Shown: piece after piece, positions 33,159 through 40,439 of the stretch
Numbering within the stretch: the first letter of the stretch is position 1
How the letters are laid out: each line of letters starts with the position of its first letter
Origin: Curtobacterium sp. TC1
GTDB lineage: Bacteria > Actinomycetota > Actinomycetes > Actinomycetales > Microbacteriaceae
DNA length: 64,000 nucleotides
NCBI RefSeq assembly: GCF_019844075.1
Contig: NZ_CP081964.1
Location: 1,302,001 to 1,366,000 of the forward strand
Direction: 5' to 3'
The notes under the pieces: generated by a model
The model's input: only the letters and a program-made list of their open reading frames with translations
Database searches by the model: none
What the model was told of the DNA's origin: nothing
Translations under genes and position numbers: made by a program

Positions 33159-33220
33159 CGCCCGCACGCCGAGCCGTGCACGAAGGCGACGAAAACGCCC
33201 GGACACGGTTGACTGATGTC

Positions 33221-34474
33221 GTGTGGCCCAACCATGAGCGCGTCATCCCGCAGGCCTTCGCCGGCTCCGGGACCTCCGTCGTGGCCGCACGGGCACACTC
33301 CGTCGAGCCCTCGGGCAACGGCTACCTGTACGGCTACGAGGTCGACACGGTCGACACGGTCGACCGGAACGGCCAGCGCGCCACCGTCCTGACCTACGTC
33401 GACACCGGCGGCACGCACGACCAGAACAGTGCGATCGTCACCGATCCCGCGACCGGCGAGCCGGTCTCGGTGTGGGCGTACCCGAACGACCCCGGCCTGC
33501 CGGTGCTGCCGCAGGTGACCTACCGCGATGCGGTCGCCGAGCTCCTGACGACGCTCGGCATGCCCGTCACCGACCCGGTGCTCACGGTCGCCGCCTACCG
33601 ACCCGGAAAACGTGCGGTCGTGCGCGTGGACGCCCCGGAGCGCACCCTGTTCCTGAAGATCGTCCGCCCGCACCGGGTCGCGCCGATCGTGCAGTCTCAC
33701 GAGCAGTTCGTGGCTGCGGGCCTGCCGGTGCCCCGGGTGCTGTCCAGCCGCGGCGACGGGCTCCTCGTGCTCGAGCGGATCCGCGGGGTGCCGGCCGGCA
33801 GCCGCATCCTCGACATCGCCGACGACCCTCGGTTCGTCGCGTCGCTGGCCGCCCTGAGCGGTCGGGTCGCCACCGTGCCGATGACCCAGCAGGCCCGTGC
33901 CGACGCGATGGACCACGCCGACTGGCACCGGCGCACACTCGTCGCCGCGCTGCCTCAGGACGCCGAGGAGATCGACCGCCTGTACGACGCCATCGGCCGC
34001 CGGTCGATCGGGTGGACGAGCGCGACGAAGCAGGTCGTGCACGGCGACCTGCACCTCGAGCAGGTCTTCGTCGACGAGGACGAGCCGTGGCGGATCTCCG
34101 GGCTCCTGGACATCGACACCGCTGGTTGGGGCTTCCCGGTCCGCGACATCGGCGCAGTCGTCGCGCACCTGGTCGTGACCGGTCTCTGGCACCGATCGCG
34201 CGGCGACGCCGAGCGCGGTGCGGCGGCCGAGCGCCTCGCGGACGGGATCGCCCGCGACTGGGTCGCCCGCAACCCCGGCGAGGCCGACCGCATCGGACCC
34301 GCCATCGGCGCCCAGCTGCTGGCGCACGCCGGTGGCCAGGCGACCACCGGCTCCGCGAACGGGATCCAGACCGCCGAGCAGCTCCTCGCGGCGACGCGGG
34401 CCGCGCTGGCGGACGCCGCACCGGTCCTGCCGGTGGCCGGCCTGGTCCGCCCGCGGTCCGCACCCCGCGTCTGA
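33221..34474 (+). CDS. Aminoglycoside phosphotransferase-fold kinase
   Basis: The kinase core is clear: VVHGDLHLEQVFVDED (Brenner motif, about 273-288) and LLDIDTAGWGFPVRDIG (metal-binding DxD). Upstream, RAVVRVDAPERTLFLKIVRP supplies the ATP-binding lysine. From GTG 33221 the length is 417 residues; GTG 33176 would add 15. Neither start has a good ribosome binding site. The N-terminal ~100 residues (GYEVDTVDTVDRNGQRATVLTY) form an additional domain that I do not recognise. The family phosphorylates sugars, choline, amino acids or drugs, so antibiotic resistance should not be assumed. Confidence 0.75.
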   Translation: MWPNHERVIPQAFAGSGTSVVAARAHSVEPSGNGYLYGYEVDTVDTVDRNGQRATVLTYVDTGGTHDQNSAIVTDPATGEPVSVWAYPNDPGLPVLPQVTYRDAVAELLTTLGMPVTDPVLTVAAYRPGKRAVVRVDAPERTLFLKIVRPHRVAPIVQSHEQFVAAGLPVPRVLSSRGDGLLVLERIRGVPAGSRILDIADDPRFVASLAALSGRVATVPMTQQARADAMDHADWHRRTLVAALPQDAEEIDRLYDAIGRRSIGWTSATKQVVHGDLHLEQVFVDEDEPWRISGLLDIDTAGWGFPVRDIGAVVAHLVVTGLWHRSRGDAERGAAAERLADGIARDWVARNPGEADRIGPAIGAQLLAHAGGQATTGSANGIQTAEQLLAATRAALADAAPVLPVAGLVRPRSAPRV

Positions 34475-34490
34475 CGGCTTGCGTCCCCGG

Positions 34491-34545
34491 CCGCGAAAGC
34501 GACAGATCTGCGCGGAAGGTCGGCGGGGATCTGTCGCTTTCGCGG
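34491..34545. terminator. 18-bp perfect hairpin after the phosphotransferase gene
   Basis: CCGCGAAAGCGACAGATC (34491-34508) is exactly inverted at 34528-34545, with a 19-nt loop. It begins 17 nt after the stop codon and lacks a T tract. Confidence 0.6.
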
Positions 34546-34564
34546 GGTGGACGCGCCCGGCGTC

Positions 34565-34610
34565 GGACGGGAGGCGCGTGGCGGGCCCGCACCGTGCCTC
34601 CCGGCCGTCC
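34565..34610. repeat. Extragenic palindrome, GGGAGGC family (copy 1)
   Basis: GGACGGGAGGCGCGTGGCG on the left pairs imperfectly with CCCGCACCGTGCCTCCCGGCC on the right. The left arm shares GGGAGGCNCGTGGCG with the elements at 55251 and 60352. Confidence 0.7.
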
Positions 34611-35017
34611 TGCAGCACGATCCAGGGCACGCGACGCGCGCGGGCGACGCGGAGTCGCCGCTGTCGGGGGTCGGGGAGTAAACTGACCCTGCACGCACCG
34701 CGTTCCCGCGTGCCGCGTCGATTCCGGACGCAGCCGTCGATCACTTGATCGACGCGGGAACCGGGCCGTGACCGCCCCGCGGGGGCGTCATGTGCGTGTG
34801 ACGACGCCGGATCCCGGCGCGGACCGTCGCACCCGGCGCCGAGCAGGCGCTCGTGGTGGAACGGACCGCGGGACTCCACCGGACGTCCCGAAGCGGGGAC
34901 CGGCGATGCGGTGGGCCACGGTGGCCCGCAGCCGAACCGGAGCCGTGTCAGGACCCGGTGCAGGACTTCCGCCCCACGGGCGGCTCGCCCCGATGCGTGG
35001 GCGGAACAGGAGGAGCG

Positions 35018-37144
35018 TTGGCTCGATCAGGCACCCGGCGAGCTGCCGGCGGGACGCGGACCGCGTCACGTCGCACGAGGCCGCTGGACAACGACGGCGT
35101 GATCCCCGTCCTCGCTCGCGCAGTGCGCGAGGTCGAGGCGGCGGCGCAGCGTGGACCGCTCAAGGCGACGAACCGGACGAAGTTCCAGGCCGTCGCACTG
35201 CTCATGCGCGAAGAGCGCGCACGGGTGAAGGGCGACACCGACCTCACCGACTCGCAGCGCGCCGAGCAGCTCAAACGGCTCGACGGCGTCGCGACGATCC
35301 TGGCGAAGACGGCGGCGCGCGACACCAGCGTGATCCAGCTGCTCGCCGAAGAGGTCCAGGTCTCCGAGGCGACCCGAGCCGTCAAGCGCGACATGATGAT
35401 CGCCGGCGGCATGGAGCTGCAGCCGGAGGACCTCGTCATCGCGACGGAACCCGCCCCGGTCGCCGAGACCCCGGTGCGCGCGGTCACCCCGCAGGCGGTC
35501 GTGCAGCGCCAGCTCGCGAACCCGTTCCTGCCGCCGGACTTCGCGCTCGCCGACCAGCCCGTCGCGCACCCGCGCCGCCTGGCGAACTGGGAGCTCTTCG
35601 GCCCGCTGTTCAAGTCGTTCGAGTACGGCGCAGGCGGGGGAGCGGCGACGATGCCGTTGCCCGAGCCCACGTCGCTGCACTCCCGCTCCGGCACCACCCT
35701 GATGAAGCACCAGGCCGAACTGGTCGCCGCCGCGTCGCAGGGGCACCGCACGTTCCTGCTCGCCGACGAGCCGGGTCTGGGCAAGACGGCGCAGTCGCTC
35801 CTCGCAGCCGACGCCGCGAACGCGTTCCCGCTGCTCGTGGTCGTGCCGAACGTCGTCAAGACGAACTGGGCACGCGAAGCCGAGCGCTGGGTGCCGAACC
35901 ACCGCGCCACCGTGATCCACGGCGACGGCAACGACCTCGACGGGTTCGCCGACATCGTCATCGTGAACTACGAGATCCTCGACCGGCACGCCGGCTGGCT
36001 CGGCGGCTTCGGCTTCAAGGGCATGGTCGTCGACGAGGCGCACTTCATCAAGAACAAGGACTCGCAGCGCGCCCGGTTCGTGCTGCAGATCGCCGACCGC
36101 ATCCGGCAGCGCACCGCAGCGCCGCTGCTCATGGCGCTGACGGGCACCCCGCTGATCAACTCGGTCGAGGACTTCCGCACCATCTGGGAGTACCTCGGCT
36201 GGATCGACGACAAGAAGCCCCGCGCGAAGCTCATGAACGAGCTCGAGGAGATCGGACTGACCCCGGCCGACCAGGGCTTCTTCGTCGAGGCCCGTCGTGC
36301 CGTCATCGACCAGGGCATCGTCCGACGCCGCAAGGTCGACGTCGCCGCGGACATCCCGGCCCGCCGGATCGCCGACATCCCCGTCGAGCTCGACGGCGAC
36401 GAGGGCCGCTCCATCCGCGACGCCGAGCGCGAGCTCACCGCGAAGCTGGTGCGCCGGTACCACCAGGCGCTCGACGCCCGCACCGGGCAGGACCCGGTCG
36501 TCGGCATCGACCACAAGCTCGTCCGGCAGGTCGCCCGCTGGGAACTCGAGGACCAGGACGCCTCGTCGACCGGCGAGAACGTGTTCTCGATGGTCCGCCG
36601 CATCGGTCGCGCCAAGGCCCAGCTCGCCGCGGACTACGCCGCGCAGCTCGCGTCGAACGTCGGCAAGGTCGTGTTCTTCGCCAAGCACCTCGACGTCATG
36701 GACCAGGCGGAAGAGGTCTTCGCGCGTCGGGGCCTGCGCACCGCCACGATCCGCGGCGACCAGACGGCCACGCAGCGCACGGCGCAGATCGACTCGTTCG
36801 TGAACGACCCCGACGTCGCCGTGATCGTCTGCTCGCTCACCGCGGCCGGCGTCGGCCTGAACCTGCAGGTCGCGTCCAACGTCGTGCTCGCCGAGCTGTC
36901 GTGGACGAGCGCCGAGCAGACCCAGGCGATCGACCGCGTGCACCGCATCGGCCAGGAAGAGCCCGTCACCGCGTGGCGCATCATCGCCGCACAGACGATC
37001 GACACGAAGATCGCCGAGCTCATCGACTCGAAGGCGTCCCTGGCCGCTCGCGCGCTCGACGGGTCGGACGAGGAACTCGTCGACTCCGGCGACATCCAGC
37101 TCGACGCGATGGCCGCACTGCTGACCGAGGCGCTCGGCGGCTAG
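35018..37144 (+). CDS. SNF2/SMARCAL1-like DEAD/DEAH-box helicase
   Basis: Best start is TTG 35018, since AGGAGGAG stands at 35008-35015; this gives 708 residues. Upstream in-frame codons (to 34853) encode an Arg/Cys-rich non-coding-like stretch. Helicase motifs: I DEPGLGKTAQS (about 249), II VVDEAHFIKN (about 337), III LTGTPLINS, V SLTAAGVGLNLQ and VI QTQAIDRVHRIGQEEPV. This order is that of SNF2 translocases, nearest to HepA/SMARCAL1 proteins. The N-terminal ~200 residues are helical and unassigned. It probably remodels DNA-protein or forked DNA structures in repair; no partner gene is adjacent. A structured leader precedes it. Confidence 0.85.
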   Translation: MARSGTRRAAGGTRTASRRTRPLDNDGVIPVLARAVREVEAAAQRGPLKATNRTKFQAVALLMREERARVKGDTDLTDSQRAEQLKRLDGVATILAKTAARDTSVIQLLAEEVQVSEATRAVKRDMMIAGGMELQPEDLVIATEPAPVAETPVRAVTPQAVVQRQLANPFLPPDFALADQPVAHPRRLANWELFGPLFKSFEYGAGGGAATMPLPEPTSLHSRSGTTLMKHQAELVAAASQGHRTFLLADEPGLGKTAQSLLAADAANAFPLLVVVPNVVKTNWAREAERWVPNHRATVIHGDGNDLDGFADIVIVNYEILDRHAGWLGGFGFKGMVVDEAHFIKNKDSQRARFVLQIADRIRQRTAAPLLMALTGTPLINSVEDFRTIWEYLGWIDDKKPRAKLMNELEEIGLTPADQGFFVEARRAVIDQGIVRRRKVDVAADIPARRIADIPVELDGDEGRSIRDAERELTAKLVRRYHQALDARTGQDPVVGIDHKLVRQVARWELEDQDASSTGENVFSMVRRIGRAKAQLAADYAAQLASNVGKVVFFAKHLDVMDQAEEVFARRGLRTATIRGDQTATQRTAQIDSFVNDPDVAVIVCSLTAAGVGLNLQVASNVVLAELSWTSAEQTQAIDRVHRIGQEEPVTAWRIIAAQTIDTKIAELIDSKASLAARALDGSDEELVDSGDIQLDAMAALLTEALGG

Positions 37145-37183
37145 CGACCGGGTCCTGCGGCGCGAGTCGCGGCGCGAGTTCGT

Positions 37184-37249
37184 CTCGCACAACCAAAGTC
37201 CGTCCGAACCACGCGATCACGCGGTTCGGACGGACTTTGGTTGTGCGAG
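37184..37249. terminator. 27-bp perfect hairpin between convergent genes
   Basis: The arms 37184-37210 and 37223-37249 are exact inverses over 27 bp (outer CTCGCACAACC), with a 12-nt loop. It sits between the SNF2 stop (37144) and the mycoredoxin stop (37290). It has no T tract; the arms can end either transcript. Confidence 0.7.
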
Positions 37250-37289
37250 GCTTCGCGCCGGGGGCGCCGGAGCGCCGGGGTGCCGCTGC

Positions 37290-37562
37290 TCAGATGCGGG
37301 ACTGCACCTCGGCCAGGGACGGGTTCGTCGCCGTGCTGCCGTCGGAGAACACCAGCGTCGGCACGGTCTGGTTGCCGCCGTTGACCTCGGCGACGAGTTC
37401 CGCCGTACCCGGGGTCTGCTCGATGTCGACCTCGGTGAAGGGCACACCGGCCTTTGTCATCTGGTTCTTCAGGCGGGCGCAGTAGCCGCACCACGTGGTC
37501 GTGAACATCGTGACGCCGCCGGCTCCGGGGGTGAACTGCTCGCGCGTGATCGTGTCGCTCAT
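37290..37562 (-). CDS. Mycoredoxin (glutaredoxin-like)
   Basis: This 90-residue protein has VTMFTTTWCGYCARLK with the redox pair C25/C28 and the cis-Pro segment GGNQTVPTLVFSDGS. The CGYC motif and sequence fit mycoredoxin-1, which uses mycothiol to reduce mixed disulfides in actinobacteria. It is cytoplasmic, with no signal. It is divergent from the PadR regulator, with starts 69 nt apart (37562 and 37631). The promoter for this gene lies in the shared gap. Confidence in family is high; substrate is unknown. Confidence 0.92.
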   Translation of the reverse strand: MSDTITREQFTPGAGGVTMFTTTWCGYCARLKNQMTKAGVPFTEVDIEQTPGTAELVAEVNGGNQTVPTLVFSDGSTATNPSLAEVQSRI

Positions 37563-37594
37563 GGCGCCAGGCTAACCCCGCTTTCTGGACGCCC

Positions 37595-37623
37595 TTGACG
37601 CACTTATTCTATATAGCTAGGTT
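37595..37623 (+). promoter_or_regulatory. padR operon promoter with palindromic -10 region
   Basis: TTGACG (37595-37600), 17-nt spacer and TAGGTT (37618-37623) precede ATG 37631 by only 7 nt, implying a leaderless mRNA. The AT-rich spacer holds the perfect palindromes CTATATAG (37609-37616) and TAGCTA (37614-37619), which could be the site for autorepression by the PadR protein. Confidence 0.75.
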
Positions 37624-37630
37624 AAGCCGC

Positions 37631-37978
37631 ATGGATCCGATCCAACGCATCACCGCCCCGACGCTCGACGTGCTCGACGCACTGCTGACCGTCGACGGCC
37701 CGGCATGGGGGCTGCTCGTCATCAAGGCCACCGGGCGCCAGGCTGGCACCGTCTACCCGATCCTCGAACGACTCGAGCGGCAGGGGTGGATCACGTCGTC
37801 GTGGGACGACGAGACCGACCGCCCCGGGCCGCGTCGTCGGCTCTACGAGTTCACGTCCGACGGGGTCGACGCCGCACGCGACCTCGTCGCCGCCCGTCCG
37901 TCCGCCGCACCGCCCGCCCGTCCGTCCGCCGCGACGCCCGCGCGTCCGGCTCGCTCGGCCCGGCCGGTGACCTCGTGA
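37631..37978 (+). CDS. PadR-family transcriptional regulator
   Basis: This 115-residue protein starts at ATG 37631 (MDPIQRITAPTLDVLDALL). The winged helix contains TGRQAGTVYPILERLERQGWI, the PadR signature recognition region, followed by RRRLYEFTSDG. The C-terminal tail, normally a dimerisation helix, is replaced by a short Ala/Pro/Arg repeat (ARPSAAPPARPSAATPARPARS), so dimerisation may be unusual. It overlaps the membrane protein gene as GTGA. PadR regulators often control a co-transcribed membrane protein, which is the arrangement here. Confidence 0.88.
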   Translation: MDPIQRITAPTLDVLDALLTVDGPAWGLLVIKATGRQAGTVYPILERLERQGWITSSWDDETDRPGPRRRLYEFTSDGVDAARDLVAARPSAAPPARPSAATPARPARSARPVTS

Positions 37979-38814
37979 GCGCAGTCGACCGGGTGCTCGT
38001 CGGGGTCGCTGTCGCGGTCTCACCCGCTGCACACCGCGCCGCCCGCCGCGAGCAGTGGCTCGCCGACGTCCGCGATGCCCACGAACTCGACCTCTCGCCG
38101 ACCGCACTCGCGTTCGGCGCGTTCACCACGGCGCTGTTCCACCGACGCGCCGGCCACCGTTCCACCTGGGGGGACACCATGACCGCACTGCCGACACCCG
38201 TCCGTTCTGCACCGCACACCATCCGTACGATCCCGGTGCTCGTCGCGTTCGCGGTGCTGTCCTTCGTTGTCTCGGTGGGCGTCCTCGCGCTCCTGCAGCG
38301 GTACAACGGCCTGCCGGAGGCGCTTCCCGTCTTCGACCTGGTGGGGATCGGGCTCGCGGTGGTGCCGGGCGTCGCTGTCGCGACGAGCGTCCTGCTGGTG
38401 TCGGACGTCGCGCGCCGCCGCCGGGTCCTCGGCGCTGTCGCCGTGTCCGCCGTCGCCGCCGTGTGGTGGGCGATCACGAACGGTTCGCTCAACGTCCCCG
38501 TGTACGCCCCGGTCCAGGTCGGCGTCATCGCGGCTGGGCTGCTCGCGGTCTGGCTCGTGGTGCTCCACCGTCCGGGATGGACGTACTCGCTCCTCGTCCT
38601 GCCCGTCGTCGCTGCCGTGCTGGTGTTCCCGCTCGCGGAAGCAGCGAACGGCACGGGCATCCCGTACTCCGTCATGACGCTGGTGTCGTGGGCCGGGCAG
38701 CTCGTCCCGTTCCTGGTCGCCGTCGTCGGAGCCGTGGTGGCGTCACGGTTCTCCACAGATGCACCCGCGGTGGTCGAGGCGCACGGCGAAGCCCTGGTAG
38801 ACAAGACCCCGTGA
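37975..38814 (+). CDS. Polytopic membrane protein coupled to PadR
   Basis: This 279-residue protein starts at GTG 37975 within the padR stop. The N-terminus (VSAVDRVLVGVAVAVSPAAHRAARREQWLADVRDAHEL) is amphipathic and soluble-like. About six membrane helices follow from residue 75, for example IPVLVAFAVLSFVVSVGVLALL. The end is a short charged tail. I recognise no transporter signature. The REQWLADVRDAHEL segment occurs in other PadR-linked actinobacterial membrane proteins as far as I recall. It overlaps the next gene as GTGA, so three proteins are made from one leaderless message. Confidence 0.7.
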   Translation: MSAVDRVLVGVAVAVSPAAHRAARREQWLADVRDAHELDLSPTALAFGAFTTALFHRRAGHRSTWGDTMTALPTPVRSAPHTIRTIPVLVAFAVLSFVVSVGVLALLQRYNGLPEALPVFDLVGIGLAVVPGVAVATSVLLVSDVARRRRVLGAVAVSAVAAVWWAITNGSLNVPVYAPVQVGVIAAGLLAVWLVVLHRPGWTYSLLVLPVVAAVLVFPLAEAANGTGIPYSVMTLVSWAGQLVPFLVAVVGAVVASRFSTDAPAVVEAHGEALVDKTP

Positions 38815-40340
38815 GCGACACCCACCTCGAGATCGAGCGCACCTACGACCTGCCAGAGGGCGGTGCCCTGCCCGACCTCGTCGGCGCCGGTGGCATCCTC
38901 CGCACCGAGCACCAGGAGCCGTTCGAGCTCGATGCGACGTACTGGGACACCGAACGGTACGACCTGGTGGCGGCGCGGGTCACGGTCCGCCGCCGCACCG
39001 GCGGCCCCGACGCCGGGTGGCACATCAAGCGCTCCGAGTCGGACACCGTCCGCCACGAGCAGCACTTCCCGCTGACCGACGACGCCGACGCGGTGCCGAC
39101 CGAGGTCCTCGCCGCGCTCTTCACCGAGCGCCGCGGCCGCGGCCTGCGACCCGTGGTCCGCATCACCACCACCCGCACCGTCACCCGCCTGCTCGACGAG
39201 GACGGCGACCAGGTCGCCGAGCTCGCCGACGACCAGGTCACCGCCCAGCGCCTCGACGACGACGCACCGGAGACGCCACGCACCTGGCGCGAGGTCGAGG
39301 TCGAGGCCGTCGCGGGTGTCGACCCGCAGGTCGCACACGAACTCTTCACCACCCTCGACGGGCGCTTCGCGGCCGTCGGCGCCGGCCCCGCCGCCGTCGC
39401 GTCCAAGCTGGCACGCGGGCTGGCAGGAGCACCGGCACCGCGCCTCCAGACCGAGGAGAAGCCGGACAAGGGCACGACCGCCCGCGTCCTGGCGAAGCGG
39501 CTGCGGAAGCTGCGCGCTGCGCTGCTCGGCCAGGAATCGCGCCTCCGCTCCGGCGATGCGGCCGACCTGCGTCAGACGGCCGAGACCGCCCTCGAGGTCG
39601 CTGCGATCTTGAGCGCCTACCGGCTGGCGTTCCCCACCGGCGACGCCGTCGACCGCGCCGCCGAGGCAGCGGACGGGCTGGCCGCCGTCACGGCGCGCGC
39701 CGCCCTGAACGAGTACCTGATCGACCGGCTGCCGCGCGCGTCGACCCCGGCGCAGGACGACCTGGTCGACTCGATGACCCGCGAACGCATCCTGGCCTCG
39801 ACCCGTGAGCGTCGCGACCAGTCGGTGCGGGACGTCGTCGCGTTCGTGCACGGCGAGCCGTTCCTCGAGCTGCTCGACGCGCTCGACGACGCGGTCGAGC
39901 GGCCGGCCCCGACCGAGTGGTCGCTCCGTTCACCGAAGAAGGTCGCACAGGACGTCGGGGCGGTCGTGAAGCCGCACATCCGGGAGCTCGTCCGGGCCGC
40001 GGTCGCCGACGACACCTCCGACACCGCCGCCGAGCGCGAGGCCGCCGACCGCGCGACCACCGAAGCCGCGTGGCAGGCCACGATGCGGGCGCGGATGGCG
40101 ATGGACGTCCTCGGCGACGACGCGTTCCCGCACGCCCTCTGGAAGCGCATCGGCAGCGCGGCCGACGTCCTGACCGAGCGGGTCAGGTCGCTGCACGCCC
40201 TCGACGCACTGCGGACAAACGCGGCGATCGCCGAGCGCGGTGGCGAGGGGACGTTCGGGTACGGCGTGCTCGCGGGGGACCGGGTGCGGCTGGCCGAGGA
40301 GTCCTACGACGAGGCGGTGCACGCGCTCAACCGCGTGTGA
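38811..40340 (+). CDS. CYTH domain protein with degenerate CHAD-like domain
   Basis: This 509-residue protein starts at GTG 38811, overlapping the previous stop. The CYTH (triphosphate tunnel) domain covers residues 1 to about 205, with HLEIERTYDL, WHIKRS and TWREVEVEAV; the signature ExExK reads EIERT. The rest has the helical arrangement of CHAD (about 220-509), but its conserved His and Lys residues are missing: the two places where HxxRxxxRRLRS-type motifs are expected read ADLRQTAETALEVAAI and WQATMRARMAMDVLG. CYTH proteins hydrolyse inorganic or organic triphosphates; CHAD binds polyphosphate. Here enzymatic or polyP-binding activity is doubtful. Confidence 0.8.
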   Translation: MSDTHLEIERTYDLPEGGALPDLVGAGGILRTEHQEPFELDATYWDTERYDLVAARVTVRRRTGGPDAGWHIKRSESDTVRHEQHFPLTDDADAVPTEVLAALFTERRGRGLRPVVRITTTRTVTRLLDEDGDQVAELADDQVTAQRLDDDAPETPRTWREVEVEAVAGVDPQVAHELFTTLDGRFAAVGAGPAAVASKLARGLAGAPAPRLQTEEKPDKGTTARVLAKRLRKLRAALLGQESRLRSGDAADLRQTAETALEVAAILSAYRLAFPTGDAVDRAAEAADGLAAVTARAALNEYLIDRLPRASTPAQDDLVDSMTRERILASTRERRDQSVRDVVAFVHGEPFLELLDALDDAVERPAPTEWSLRSPKKVAQDVGAVVKPHIRELVRAAVADDTSDTAAEREAADRATTEAAWQATMRARMAMDVLGDDAFPHALWKRIGSAADVLTERVRSLHALDALRTNAAIAERGGEGTFGYGVLAGDRVRLAEESYDEAVHALNRV

Positions 40341-40381
40341 GCCGATGCGCTTCGCCGCGGGCGTTCGCGGCGGATCGCTTG

Positions 40382-40432
40382 GTGAGCAGAAATGGTCGGG
40401 TGCCCACGGGCAACCCGACCATTCCTGCTCAC
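40382..40432. repeat. Extragenic palindrome, GTGAGCAG family (copy 1)
   Basis: GTGAGCAGAAATGGTCGGGT (40382-40401) pairs with ACCCGACCATTCCTGCTCAC (40413-40432) with one mismatch, and the inner bases can pair as GCCC/GGGC. It lies between the convergent stops at 40340 and 40440. An 85-90% identical element is at 52490-52540. Confidence 0.9.
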
Positions 40433-40439
40433 GAAGTGG

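Larger units (their letters stand above)
34475..35017. other. Gene-free 543-bp gap with hairpins and a structured leader
   Basis: First comes a perfect 18-bp inverted repeat with a 19-nt loop (34491-34508 / 34528-34545). Next is a GGGAGGC-family palindrome (34566-34610). TAAACT at 34692-minus-13 (34679-34684) is a candidate -10. The remaining ~325 nt up to the TTG start at 35018 contain stable hairpins: CGTCGATC-ACTT-GATCGACG near 34737, enclosed by the pairing CGTTCCCGCG/CGCGGGAAC, and GGGCCA-CGG-TGGCCC near 34915. No conserved ncRNA could be matched. Confidence 0.5.

Noticed and set aside
33221..34474. Aminoglycoside resistance gene
   Set aside because: The fold is shared with many metabolic kinases, and there is no resistance context or mobile element.
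34691..35017. RNase P RNA, tmRNA or 6S RNA in the leader of the SNF2 helicase
   Set aside because: The conserved core sequences of RNase P (GAAAGUCC) and of tmRNA are absent; nothing matched by eye.
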